Made by a program: the position numbers and the translations under genes
From: an uncultured Francisella sp.
GTDB taxonomy: Bacteria > Pseudomonadota > Gammaproteobacteria > Burkholderiales > Neisseriaceae
DNA: 9,420 bases
Assembly: GCA_905373555.1 (NCBI GenBank)
Contig: CAJPTP010000022.1
Location: forward strand, 1-9,420
Direction: 5' to 3'
The notes under the pieces: generated by a model
What the model was told of the DNA's origin: nothing
The model's input: the letters and a program-made list of their open reading frames with translations, nothing else
Database searches by the model: none
Shown here: piece after piece, positions 1 through 6,341 of the stretch
How positions within the stretch are numbered: the stretch's first letter is position 1
Layout: every line of letters starts with the position of its first letter

Positions 1-36
1 CCTTTTCCTGTCTTCTCCAACCGCTTTGAAACGCGC
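1..36 (-). other. tgt downstream spacer with possible RBS of the next gene
   Basis: Read on the minus strand, the 36 bases after the tgt stop contain GGAGAAGACAGGAAAAGG near the window edge. This purine-rich stretch resembles a ribosome binding site for a further leftward gene outside the window. In many proteobacteria tgt is followed by yajC-secD-secF, but nothing here shows which gene follows. Confidence 0.3.
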
Positions 37-1152
37 TCAATCGATTCCGCGGGCGCGGTCTTGGGCGAATTCTCGGCGAAACTGCGCAAAGCGCCCGGCC
101 AAGATCGCCTCGCGCATGGATCGGGCCAAGGACAGGTAGTAGCGCAGGTTGTGCTCGGTGCCGAGCATCGCGCCCAAAATCTCGTTCGTTTTGTGCAGGT
201 GGTGCATGTAAGCCCGCGAAAAATTCCGGCAACAGTAGCAATCGCAGCTTTCATCCAAAGGGCGCGGGTCCATGGCGTGCTTCGCGTTTTTGATCTTGAC
301 GTCGCCGAAGCGGGTGAAATACATTCCGTTGCGCGCGTTGCGGGTGGGCATCACGCAGTCGAACATGTCCACCCCTCGGGCCACGCCGTCGACCAAGTCC
401 TCCGGCGTGCCCACGCCCATGAGGTAATGCGGCTTGCCCTTGGGCAGCCTCGGCGCCAAAAAATCGAGGATGCGCAGCATGTCCTCCTTGGGCTCGCCGA
501 CCGACAGGCCGCCGATGGCGACGCCGTCGAAGGGCATCGCGGCCAAGCCTTCCAGCGATTCGGCCCGCAAATCCTCGTGCATCGCCCCCTGAACGATTCC
601 GAACAAGGCGTTGGGGTTGTTCAGGCGGCGAAACTCGTCCAAGGAGCGGCGCGCCCATCTTAGGCTCATGCGCATCGAATCCGCCGCCTCTTGGCGGTCG
701 GCCATGCCGGGCGTGCACTCGTCAAGCTGCATCACGACGTCGGAGTCGAGGATGGTTTGGATGCGCATCGATTCCTCGGGCGACAAAAACAGTTTGTCGC
801 CGTTCAGGGGGCTGCGAAACTCGCATCCCTCCTCGGTGAGCTTGCGCATGCCCGACAGCGAGAAAACTTGGAATCCGCCGGAATCGGTCAAGATCGGTTT
901 GTCCCAGCCGATGAAGCGGTGCAGGCCGCCGAAGCGCTTCACGACCTCGGTTCCGGGCGTCAGCCACAGGTGGAAGGTGTTGCCCAAGATGACTTGGGCG
1001 CCGTTGCGCGCCAAGCCGTCGGGCGTCATCCCCTTGACTGCCCCGCGGGTGCCCACGGGCATGAACATGGGCGTGAGGGCCTCGCCGCGGCGAAGCCTCA
1101 GCCGGCCCGCCCGGGCGAAGCCGTCTTGGGCTTCGAGTTGAAAATCCAACAT
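37..1152 (-). CDS. tgt: queuine/preQ1 tRNA-guanine transglycosylase
   Basis: Complete 371-residue Tgt, the usual length for bacterial enzymes. Family knowledge: it swaps G34 of GUN anticodons (Asp, Asn, His, Tyr tRNAs) for preQ1 by base exchange, a late step of queuosine synthesis in the cytoplasm. Seen: the general-base motif TDSGGFQ with D90, and the nucleophile D265 in DMFDCVMPTR. The substrate-pocket motif GGLSVGE lies at 214-220. The zinc site is C303, C305, C308 and H334 (CDCYCC, then EHNLRYY). All align with E. coli Tgt at an offset of one residue. An extra Cys307 sits inside the zinc knuckle. The ATG is preceded by only a weak purine stretch (AAAGAGA). The gene lies 81 bp downstream of trhP on the same strand, so co-transcription is likely. 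Both enzymes modify the wobble base. Identification is secure. Confidence 0.98.
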   Translation of the reverse strand: MLDFQLEAQDGFARAGRLRLRRGEALTPMFMPVGTRGAVKGMTPDGLARNGAQVILGNTFHLWLTPGTEVVKRFGGLHRFIGWDKPILTDSGGFQVFSLSGMRKLTEEGCEFRSPLNGDKLFLSPEESMRIQTILDSDVVMQLDECTPGMADRQEAADSMRMSLRWARRSLDEFRRLNNPNALFGIVQGAMHEDLRAESLEGLAAMPFDGVAIGGLSVGEPKEDMLRILDFLAPRLPKGKPHYLMGVGTPEDLVDGVARGVDMFDCVMPTRNARNGMYFTRFGDVKIKNAKHAMDPRPLDESCDCYCCRNFSRAYMHHLHKTNEILGAMLGTEHNLRYYLSLARSMREAILAGRFAQFRREFAQDRARGID

Positions 1153-1178
1153 GCTTTGTCTCTTTGCTCGGAAAGGGC

Positions 1179-1232
1179 GCGAAGCCCTAAATTTTTGAGG
1201 CTTGCCCCGTTGGGAACGGGGATGGGCTTCGC
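1179..1232 (-). promoter_or_regulatory. nested inverted repeats in the trhP-tgt gap
   Basis: A perfect 9-bp inverted repeat (GCGAAGCCC at 1224-1232 and GGGCTTCGC at 1179-1187, minus-strand reading) starts one base after the trhP stop. It encloses a perfect 7-bp hairpin with a CCC loop (CCCCGTT-CCC-AACGGGG, 1205-1221) and an AT-rich stretch (CAAAAATTTA). The outer 3' arm can instead fold locally as AGGGC-TTCGC-GCCCT, so two exclusive structures are possible. It could be a cis-regulatory leader of tgt, an RNA processing or stabilising element, or a weak terminator. The repeats are certain; the role is inferred. Confidence 0.5.
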
Positions 1233-1233
1233 C

Positions 1234-2601
1234 TTATTCGCCCCCGGTTTCGTCATCGCGCAGAAGGCGGGCGATCAGGGCGCCCTCCTTGCCCGCCATG
1301 TTGGGGATTTGGGCCGCGACGCCGTTGCCCGGGGCCGCGTCGGCGCTGACCCCGTTGAGCCGCAACGCGCCCAGCGTCATGATTTGGTTGCCGGATGGAT
1401 GGATGATTTCCAGCCTGTCGCCCACGGCGAATCGGTTTTTGACGTCGACGTCGGCCCAGCCGTCCGCGCCGACCGCCGTCACGGCGCCGACGTAGCGGCT
1501 GCGCTTGGAAACTGAGTGGCCGCGCAGGTAGTTTTGGTAGTCTTGGGGGCGGTGGCGCTCCAAAAACCCCGAGGTGTAGCCTCGGTTGGCCAAGCCCTCC
1601 AAATCGGCCAGCAACCCCGGATCGAACGGCTTGCCCATCGCCGCGTCGTCGATGGCCTTGCGGTAGCTTTGCGCGGTTCTTGCGACGTAATACGCCGACT
1701 TGGTGCGGCCTTCGATTTTCAGCGAATCGACCCCTGCGTCCATCAACCGCCCGACCAGCTCGATGGCGCGCAGGTCTTTGGAGTTGAACACGTAGGCGCC
1801 GTGCTCGTCCTCCTCGATGGGCATGATTTCCCCCGGTCTGTCTTCCTGCTCGACGCCGTACTCGGCCTCGGGGTTGAAGGGGGCGCTCGGGTTTGGGGTT
1901 CGCGGCGTTTCGTTTGCCGGGGCGCTTTCTAAGCCGACTTCGCTTGCGCGCGGGCCCGCGCCGCCGATTTGCGAATCGATCCTCTCGACCTTGTATTTCC
2001 ATCGGCAGGCGTTGGTGCAGGCGCCTTGGTTGGCGTCGCGGTGGTTGAAATACCCCGACAGCAGGCATCGGCCGGAATAGGCGACGCACAGGGCGCCGTG
2101 GACGAAGACCTCCAGCTCGACGTCGGGGCAATCGTCGCGAATTTCTTTGATTTCCTCGATCGAGAGCTCGCGCGAGAGGATCACGCGGCTGACGCCCGCG
2201 TTGCGCCAAAACTGCGCATCCCACGAGTTGGTCGCGTTGGCCTGAACGCTCAAGTGGATGGGCATGTCGGGCAGGCGCTCGCGGGTCTTCATGATCATTC
2301 CGGGATCGGCCATGATCAGCGCGTCGGGCGGGGTGCGCATGCACGCCTCAAGGTCGGCCAAAAAAGTTTTGGTTTTGGCGTTGTGCGCCAACACATTGGC
2401 CGCCAAGTAAAACTTCTTTCCGCGCGCATGCGCCTGTTCGATGGCGGACGCCAAATCCTCGGGCGATTTGAACTCGTTGTTGCGGGCCCGCAGCGAATAG
2501 CGCGGCTGGCCCGCGTACACGGCGTCGGCCCCAAAGTCAAAGGCGACGCGCATTCTCTCGAAGCCGCCCGCGGGCAGCAGCAGTTCAGGTTTTTTTCTCA
2601 T
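1234..2601 (-). CDS. trhP: tRNA U34 5-hydroxylase, peptidase U32 family (TrhP/YegQ)
   Basis: 455 residues, very close to E. coli YegQ/TrhP (about 453) and collinear with it as I recall that sequence. Family knowledge: TrhP forms 5-hydroxyuridine at tRNA U34, the precursor of cmo5U/mcmo5U, and depends on prephenate and on iron-sulfur biogenesis. Despite the family name it is not known to be a protease. Seen: start MRKKPELLLPAGG, then DAVYAGQPRYSLRARNNEF, MPIHLSVQANATN and VILSRELSIEEI. The U32 signature is EVFVHGALC...SGRCLLS. C172, C179, C195 and C199 are candidate Fe-S ligands. Then come NSKDLRAI and SLKIEGRTKSAYY. A Pro/Asn-rich linker (about 210-255) is the least conserved part. The frame runs upstream to 2766, but the extra 55 residues cross a terminator-like T-tract and match nothing, so ATG 2601 is chosen. 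No Shine-Dalgarno sequence precedes it. It lies upstream of tgt on the same strand. Confidence 0.95.
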   Translation of the reverse strand: MRKKPELLLPAGGFERMRVAFDFGADAVYAGQPRYSLRARNNEFKSPEDLASAIEQAHARGKKFYLAANVLAHNAKTKTFLADLEACMRTPPDALIMADPGMIMKTRERLPDMPIHLSVQANATNSWDAQFWRNAGVSRVILSRELSIEEIKEIRDDCPDVELEVFVHGALCVAYSGRCLLSGYFNHRDANQGACTNACRWKYKVERIDSQIGGAGPRASEVGLESAPANETPRTPNPSAPFNPEAEYGVEQEDRPGEIMPIEEDEHGAYVFNSKDLRAIELVGRLMDAGVDSLKIEGRTKSAYYVARTAQSYRKAIDDAAMGKPFDPGLLADLEGLANRGYTSGFLERHRPQDYQNYLRGHSVSKRSRYVGAVTAVGADGWADVDVKNRFAVGDRLEIIHPSGNQIMTLGALRLNGVSADAAPGNGVAAQIPNMAGKEGALIARLLRDDETGGE

Positions 2602-2610
2602 GTCGGAACA

Positions 2611-2634
2611 GACGGGAAAGGGGACGGGAAAGGG
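2611..2634 (-). repeat. exact tandem 12-mer (two copies) just before trhP
   Basis: The minus strand carries CCCTTTCCCGTC twice, head to tail and without mismatch, between the T10 tract (2636-2645) and the trhP start codon at 2601. The repeat is pyrimidine-rich and takes the place where a Shine-Dalgarno sequence would be expected. It could be a recent slippage duplication or a binding site in the leader. Confidence 0.85.
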
Positions 2635-2635
2635 T

Positions 2636-2669
2636 AAAAAAAAAACGGCGGGTCGGACGTTGCGCCGCT
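2636..2669 (-). terminator. hairpin plus T10 tract between the unknown pair and trhP
   Basis: On the minus strand a 5-bp GC stem (CGGCG at 2663-2667, CGCCG at 2646-2650), extendable by one G-U and one A-U pair, has a 12-nt loop. Ten consecutive T (2645-2636) follow directly. This is the layout of a rho-independent terminator for the upstream gene pair. The tract ends only 34 bases before the trhP ATG, so there is no room for a promoter between them. Either trhP is read through or its promoter lies upstream and the element works as an attenuator. The 5' arm can also pair locally as GCGCC-AGC-GGCGC. Confidence 0.6.
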
Positions 2670-2714
2670 GGCGCGGACGATTTGCGTTTCGCGCCCCGGG
2701 TTGGGCGGCAAGAG

Positions 2715-2740
2715 CGGGCGGCGCAAACCGCGCGGCCGCC
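2715..2740 (-). repeat. 7-bp inverted repeat just after the stop of the unknown gene
   Basis: Directly after the TAA at 2742-2744, the minus strand reads GGGCGGC, a 12-nt loop, then GCCGCCC, a perfect 7-bp stem. No T-tract follows it. It may stabilise the 3' end of the message or pair with downstream leader sequence. In DNA this GC-rich, such stems also arise by chance. Confidence 0.4.
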
Positions 2741-2741
2741 C

Positions 2742-3878
2742 TTAGCCTGCCATCGCGTCCAACCACTCCGGGGGCAAAAGCAGCGCGCGTTCGGACTCGG
2801 CCATGCCGTCAAGGCGAGGCGCCATCAAGGCGCGGGCGACGGGAAACGCTCGGCCCTCTCCGTCGTTGTCGTCGAGCGTTTCCCAATCGCCCGCCTCCGC
2901 TTCGACGGCTTCTCCGTTGGGCGCTTGCGGTTTGAAGCGCATGACCGGCGAAAGCAGGTGTCGCGGCCGAACCGCCTCGAAGGGGGATTGAAGCCGCGCC
3001 AACTCGCCGCTCGGCGCAGCCGTTCCCGCGCAGCAAAAGGGATCGAGCAGGCCGCCGCAATCGTCAAACCCCGAGCCTTTGGGGAAAAAAGCCATGCCCA
3101 AAGAAAGCGAAAACACGGGCTCGGCGCGGCTTGCCGCGCGCCGCCTCGGCGCGGGCGGGGCCGCCTTGCGGGAGGCTCGGCCGACCATGCGGGCGCGCAG
3201 TTCGCGCCCCGGGCGGGCTTGGCGCGGGGCCGAAGCGCTCCGACGCCGATCGCCGCCTTCGGGGTCGAATCCAAGGCGAGCCGCGGCGCCCTGGGCTTTG
3301 TCGCTCTTTCCGTCGAATTCGGCCTTGACGGGCCGGCCCGTCAAGACATTGAGCGCCCCGCCTCCCATTTTGGGAATCAGCCAAGCGAAGCTGACGTCCA
3401 GGGCGAAGTTGGGCGGCAGTCTGCCGTCGTCGTCTTTGCCCGTCGAGCAAAAGCGCAGCCGCGTCGCGTTGAGGCCGCGCGCCGCGAAGGCGGGCTCGGA
3501 TCCGACCAAGGCGCGGCCCCGGGCCGCGCCGAGCCAAAAGGCGGCCAAGGCGCAGGCGGCGCTGCGGGCCGACAGCTCCAGCTTCGCGTTGCGGTCGCGC
3601 GCAAAGCTCATGGAGCCCAGCGACTCGATCCTGTCGATCGCGCCGTTGAGCAGTCTTTGGATTTCGACGTCAAAACCGAGCTTGGATGAGCCGCGGCGCA
3701 TCGCCCGCTCTTCATCCAAAGCCATCAGCAGGCGCAGCCCCTTGTCGCCCAAAATTTGGGCGTGGTTGAGCCTCTGCCCTTGCGCCAAAAGCGGCGGGGC
3801 GAGCAATGCCGCCGCCAAGTCGCGGGCGAAGCGGTCGCGCAAGACCCAAAACAGCGGGCTGTCCTGAAACCGGGTCAT
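2742..3878 (-). CDS. uncharacterised protein, translationally coupled to the upstream membrane protein
   Basis: 378 residues; I do not recognise the family with confidence. No signal peptide or membrane segment is evident, so it is probably cytoplasmic. The N-terminal part (1-120) looks like a folded, mostly helical domain with RDLAAALLAPPLL near residues 19-31 and a later LGFDVE. That faintly recalls the start of DUF1853 proteins, but I cannot confirm the match. An Arg/Ala/Pro-rich low-complexity stretch (about 209-253) splits the protein. The C-terminal part has a cysteine cluster (DDCGG at 272-276, FCCAG at 281-285) and an acidic stretch near 323-342. The start ATG overlaps the upstream stop (ATGA), with AAGGGG just before it, so coupling is clear. 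Long plus-strand frames across it are antisense artefacts of high GC. That it is a gene is likely; its role is unknown. Confidence 0.8.
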   Translation of the reverse strand: MTRFQDSPLFWVLRDRFARDLAAALLAPPLLAQGQRLNHAQILGDKGLRLLMALDEERAMRRGSSKLGFDVEIQRLLNGAIDRIESLGSMSFARDRNAKLELSARSAACALAAFWLGAARGRALVGSEPAFAARGLNATRLRFCSTGKDDDGRLPPNFALDVSFAWLIPKMGGGALNVLTGRPVKAEFDGKSDKAQGAAARLGFDPEGGDRRRSASAPRQARPGRELRARMVGRASRKAAPPAPRRRAASRAEPVFSLSLGMAFFPKGSGFDDCGGLLDPFCCAGTAAPSGELARLQSPFEAVRPRHLLSPVMRFKPQAPNGEAVEAEAGDWETLDDNDGEGRAFPVARALMAPRLDGMAESERALLLPPEWLDAMAG

Positions 3879-4804
3879 GCCCCTTGGCCTTTCTCGCCCT
3901 CTTTCTTGCCGCTCGCCTCCCGCTCTCCGCCCAAGAAGGGGCGGGGGCGGTCAGGCAGGGGACCGGGCTGCCCTTGGGGGCCTGAAGGGGTCCGATCGGG
4001 CCGATCCGAAGACAGAACGAAATCGGACAGAATCGAGCGCGTGAGCTCCTCGGCCATGCGCCGGATGCGCTCCTCGCGCTCGGGGTCGATCGAGGCGGCG
4101 TCGGGCGCCTTGGATCCCTCGCTTTCCCGCCCTTGGCCGACGGCCGCGCCGTCTTGCGAAGGGGCGGGCGCCGCGTCGCCTTGGGGCGGCGCTCCCGCGT
4201 CGACCGGCCCCGCGTAGCTCAAGCCCGCCTCGGCGCGCCTTTCAGCCGTTTTGCGCGCCTTTTCCCCGAGCTTGATTTCGCGCTCGCGCTGCCGGATCAG
4301 CTCGTCATGGGCGCGGCCGATCGCCCGGGAGTCGTCCTCGCCCAAGCGTTGGCTCAACCGGTCCCCCGCCTTGAGCAGCCTGTCGATCAGCTCCATTTGC
4401 GTCGGCGGCTCCAGCTCATCCATCCTTTGTCGCTCGAGCAGATACATTTCCTTTTCGAAAACGTCCATGCGCGAGTCGAAATCCTCGTCGCTCAAAAACC
4501 ACCCGGGGTCGTCGCGCGTGGCCGCGCGCAGACGCTCGCGCGATCCCTCGGGGTCGCTCTCGTCCCACAGTTCCTTGTGCTTTTCGAAAAATTCGGCGCT
4601 TTTTCCGCCGATCAGCCCCCGAATGCGCTTGTGATCCTCAAAGGATTGGGACAGTTTGCCGTCGATGAGCGAGCGGCGCCGGCGCCGCCGCCTTTGATTC
4701 ACCACCACGCCGAATGCCTTGGCGTATTGAAACGGCGCCATGGCGATGGTGATGACAAAGCCAAAGCCCAGGATCATCCAAAATATTTTTTCGCTTTCGC
4801 TCAT
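3875..4804 (-). CDS. uncharacterised single-pass membrane protein with a cytoplasmic charged domain
   Basis: 309 residues from the ATG at 4804; no family recognised. Seen: one hydrophobic segment at about 7-25 (IFWMILGFGFVITIAMAPF), then a run of seven arginines (38-44). By the positive-inside rule this places the C-terminal bulk in the cytoplasm. Residues about 45-190 are highly charged and probably helical (for example ELIRQREREIKLGEKARKT), perhaps coiled coil. A Pro/Ala/Gly-rich linker (about 194-236), a second charged helix (240-265, PEREERIRRMAEELTRSIL) and a Pro/Gly-rich tail follow. A membrane-tethered scaffold or adaptor is a guess from architecture only. The frame extends to 5056, but the extra 84 residues are low-complexity and cross a terminator-like hairpin, so the inner ATG, with GGAAAAG upstream, is preferred. 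Its stop overlaps the next gene's start, so the two probably act together. Confidence 0.78.
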   Translation of the reverse strand: MSESEKIFWMILGFGFVITIAMAPFQYAKAFGVVVNQRRRRRRRSLIDGKLSQSFEDHKRIRGLIGGKSAEFFEKHKELWDESDPEGSRERLRAATRDDPGWFLSDEDFDSRMDVFEKEMYLLERQRMDELEPPTQMELIDRLLKAGDRLSQRLGEDDSRAIGRAHDELIRQREREIKLGEKARKTAERRAEAGLSYAGPVDAGAPPQGDAAPAPSQDGAAVGQGRESEGSKAPDAASIDPEREERIRRMAEELTRSILSDFVLSSDRPDRTPSGPQGQPGPLPDRPRPFLGGEREASGKKEGEKGQGA

Positions 4805-4828
4805 GCGCTTTTCCGTTGTCGGTCGTGG

Positions 4829-4863
4829 AAAAAAAGAAAGGGCGGCGAGCCGCTTGAGCCGCC
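4829..4863 (-). terminator. hairpin plus T-tract after the nagZ pair (possible attenuator)
   Basis: Minus strand: GGCGGC (4858-4863), an 11-nt loop, GCCGCC (4841-4846), one C, then TTTCTTTTTTT (4839-4829). This has the form of an intrinsic terminator for the leftward nagZ unit. It ends only 24 bases before the ATG of the membrane-protein gene. Its 5' arm overlaps a longer competing stem, described separately. Confidence 0.65.
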
Positions 4864-4899
4864 GGGCCTTCAAGCCGCTTCGCCGGATCGGCTCAAGCG
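4851..4899 (-). promoter_or_regulatory. 11-bp inverted repeat able to act as antiterminator
   Basis: On the minus strand CGCTTGAGCCG (4889-4899) pairs perfectly with CGGCTCAAGCG (4851-4861) across a 27-nt loop. The second arm shares 4858-4861 with the 5' arm of the downstream terminator stem, so the two stems exclude each other. That is the layout of a transcription attenuator. Pairing is seen directly; regulation is inferred. No ligand-binding domain or leader peptide was recognised. Confidence 0.5.
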
Positions 4900-4914
4900 C
4901 GGCGAAGCGCGGCG
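4895..4914. repeat. exact tandem 10-mer, two copies
   Basis: The plus strand reads aagcgcggcg twice in direct succession at the upstream edge of the attenuator-like structure, in the gap between the nagZ-like gene and the membrane-protein gene. The copies share bases with the 11-bp inverted repeat (4889-4899). Confidence 0.8.
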
Positions 4915-5078
4915 CTTTTGCCCGCAGTTTGTCCGTCGGCGCCGCCCGGATTAAGTTGGGCGTTTGGTTGAGGGCGCGGGCGCGGGTTAAGTTTTTGGGT
5001 TGGGTTCCCGGGCTGAGTTTTTGAGGGTCGGGGAGGGGCGCGATGCGCTCGCCCAAGAAGGCTCGCGCGCCCGGGCGT

Positions 5079-6236
5079 TCAGCGCCGGGCGTCCGACAAA
5101 TGGAACATGGCCTTCATGCGTTCGGAGTCGATGGCGCACAGCAGGCGCACGATTTCCGAGTCGACGCCCATGGGCCGCATCGACGCCCATCTTTGCTGGC
5201 GCGCGGCCAACGCGGCGAGCTTGTCGCCCGCGTCCGGGGCGCAGCGCTCGACCGCCTCGGCCAAGCGCGGGTCGCTTAAAGCCGCATCCAATTCCGCTTT
5301 GTCGTTGCGCACGACCAGCGCCTCGCAGCCCGCCTCCAAGGCGCGAACGCAGCGTTCGGCCAAAGTCGTCTTGTCCTCCGTCTTTCCGATCAAACCCAGA
5401 TCCGAGGAGACCGTGAGTCCCTTGAAGCCCAATTCGCCGCGCAAAATCTCCTTGATCCATTTGGCCGAATAGCGCGCCGGATTGTCCGGGTCGACGGCGG
5501 TGAAAATCGCGTCCGACATGAGGATCGACTCCACCCCCGCGTCGATCAGCGCTTTGAAGGCCGGCCTGTCGATCGCGCGCAGAACGCCGAGGCTGGCGTC
5601 CGAGCGCGGCGGCTTGCCCGGCGAAAACGAGCGCACGGAGCCCTCGCCCGGGAAATACCGGGCGCAGCGCGCCATGCCCGCGTGGCGCATGCCTTTGCCG
5701 TAGGCCAAAACAAAGCGCGAGGCGGTTTGCGGGGAGGAGCCGAAGCTGCGCTCGGAGCAGAAATTGTCTCTGGTCCGGCCGCCGCGGCGAACGTCGGCGG
5801 TGGGCGAAAAAGACATGTCCACGCCGCAGGAGATCAGCTCCCAGGCCATGATTCTGCCCGTGGCCGCGGCGGCGTCCTCGGCGGTCTTCATGCCCGTGCG
5901 CTTGGCCAAGATCTCGTAGACCCAAGGCGAGGGCAGGGCGCAAAAGCCCGGGCGGAAGTTTTGCAGCCGCCGCCCCTCCTGCTCGACGAAGATCAGCGCC
6001 GAGGGCCGCTTGACGACCTTGACGCTTTCGCAAAGCCGGCGCAGCTGCCCTTTGTCCTTGTAATTGCGGGCGGACAGAATGACGCCGCCGACCAAGGGGT
6101 GGGAGATGCGCCGAACGTCGTCGCCGTCGAGCTCGTCCGCGCCGACGTCGATCAGCAAAGGCCCCAATGTGCCGCGCCCGGCGCAAGCGGGCGCCTTTGC
6201 TTTTTTGGAAGGATCGGGGGCAGATGGGTTCGCCAT
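5079..6236 (-). CDS. NagZ-like glycoside hydrolase family 3 protein with a degenerate active site
   Basis: 385 residues, full GH3 (NagZ) fold, collinear with the intact neighbour. Start: the frame can begin at a TTG (6254), but the ATG at 6236 has GAAAGG six bases upstream and gives residue numbers matching the neighbour. Fold motifs kept: HPLVGGVIL, CGVDMSFSP, ERSFGSSP, GMRHAGMARC. Active-site positions changed compared with the intact copy: D85 to E, R93 to N, K193/H194 to R/Y, the D204-S-H206 loop to F-S-P, and the nucleophile D278 to S (VSSDLGL instead of FSDDLGM). Loss of both nucleophile and general acid/base makes beta-N-acetylglucosaminidase activity very unlikely. There is no frameshift or internal stop, so it looks like a maintained pseudoenzyme, perhaps a muropeptide-binding or regulatory partner of NagZ (inferred). 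It sits 109 bp after nagZ with no T-tract terminator between. Confidence 0.9.
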   Translation of the reverse strand: MANPSAPDPSKKAKAPACAGRGTLGPLLIDVGADELDGDDVRRISHPLVGGVILSARNYKDKGQLRRLCESVKVVKRPSALIFVEQEGRRLQNFRPGFCALPSPWVYEILAKRTGMKTAEDAAAATGRIMAWELISCGVDMSFSPTADVRRGGRTRDNFCSERSFGSSPQTASRFVLAYGKGMRHAGMARCARYFPGEGSVRSFSPGKPPRSDASLGVLRAIDRPAFKALIDAGVESILMSDAIFTAVDPDNPARYSAKWIKEILRGELGFKGLTVSSDLGLIGKTEDKTTLAERCVRALEAGCEALVVRNDKAELDAALSDPRLAEAVERCAPDAGDKLAALAARQQRWASMRPMGVDSEIVRLLCAIDSERMKAMFHLSDARR

Positions 6237-6341
6237 GGTTGGCCTTTCATCCAAGGGTCGCCGGGCTGGAATCCTCGAAGGTCGCCCGAGCGTTGGCGGC
6301 TGGATCGGCCGTTGTTTTTCCTGCGCTTGGCTTGCGCCGAA

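Noticed and set aside
1153..1233. preQ1 riboswitch upstream of tgt
   Set aside because: A hairpin and A-rich linker are present, but the conserved loop and tail sequences of preQ1-I and preQ1-II are not. Kept only as a testable idea within a finding.
61..1515. Plus-strand frames at 61-663, 611-1141 and 691-1515
   Set aside because: They lie opposite tgt and the trhP 3' end, whose identities are secure, and encode no recognisable protein.
2602..2766. N-terminal extension of trhP by 55 residues
   Set aside because: It overlaps the end of the upstream gene, a T10 tract and a tandem repeat, and does not match the family. The family start motif begins at the ATG at 2601.
2682..3867. Long plus-strand frames (2682-3689, 3079-3867) opposite the unknown soluble gene
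   Set aside because: High GC leaves stops rare in all frames. These translations are low-complexity Arg/Ala/Pro/Ser text, lack convincing ribosome binding sites, and the minus-strand gene has ATGA coupling.
4805..5056. 84-residue extension of the membrane protein
   Set aside because: Low-complexity sequence covering the terminator-like hairpin. The inner ATG gives the expected N-terminal membrane anchor.
5079..6236. Pseudogene call for the second nagZ copy
   Set aside because: The frame is intact and full-length, has a good ribosome binding site and keeps the fold motifs. The changes are concentrated at catalytic positions, so a pseudoenzyme fits better than decay.
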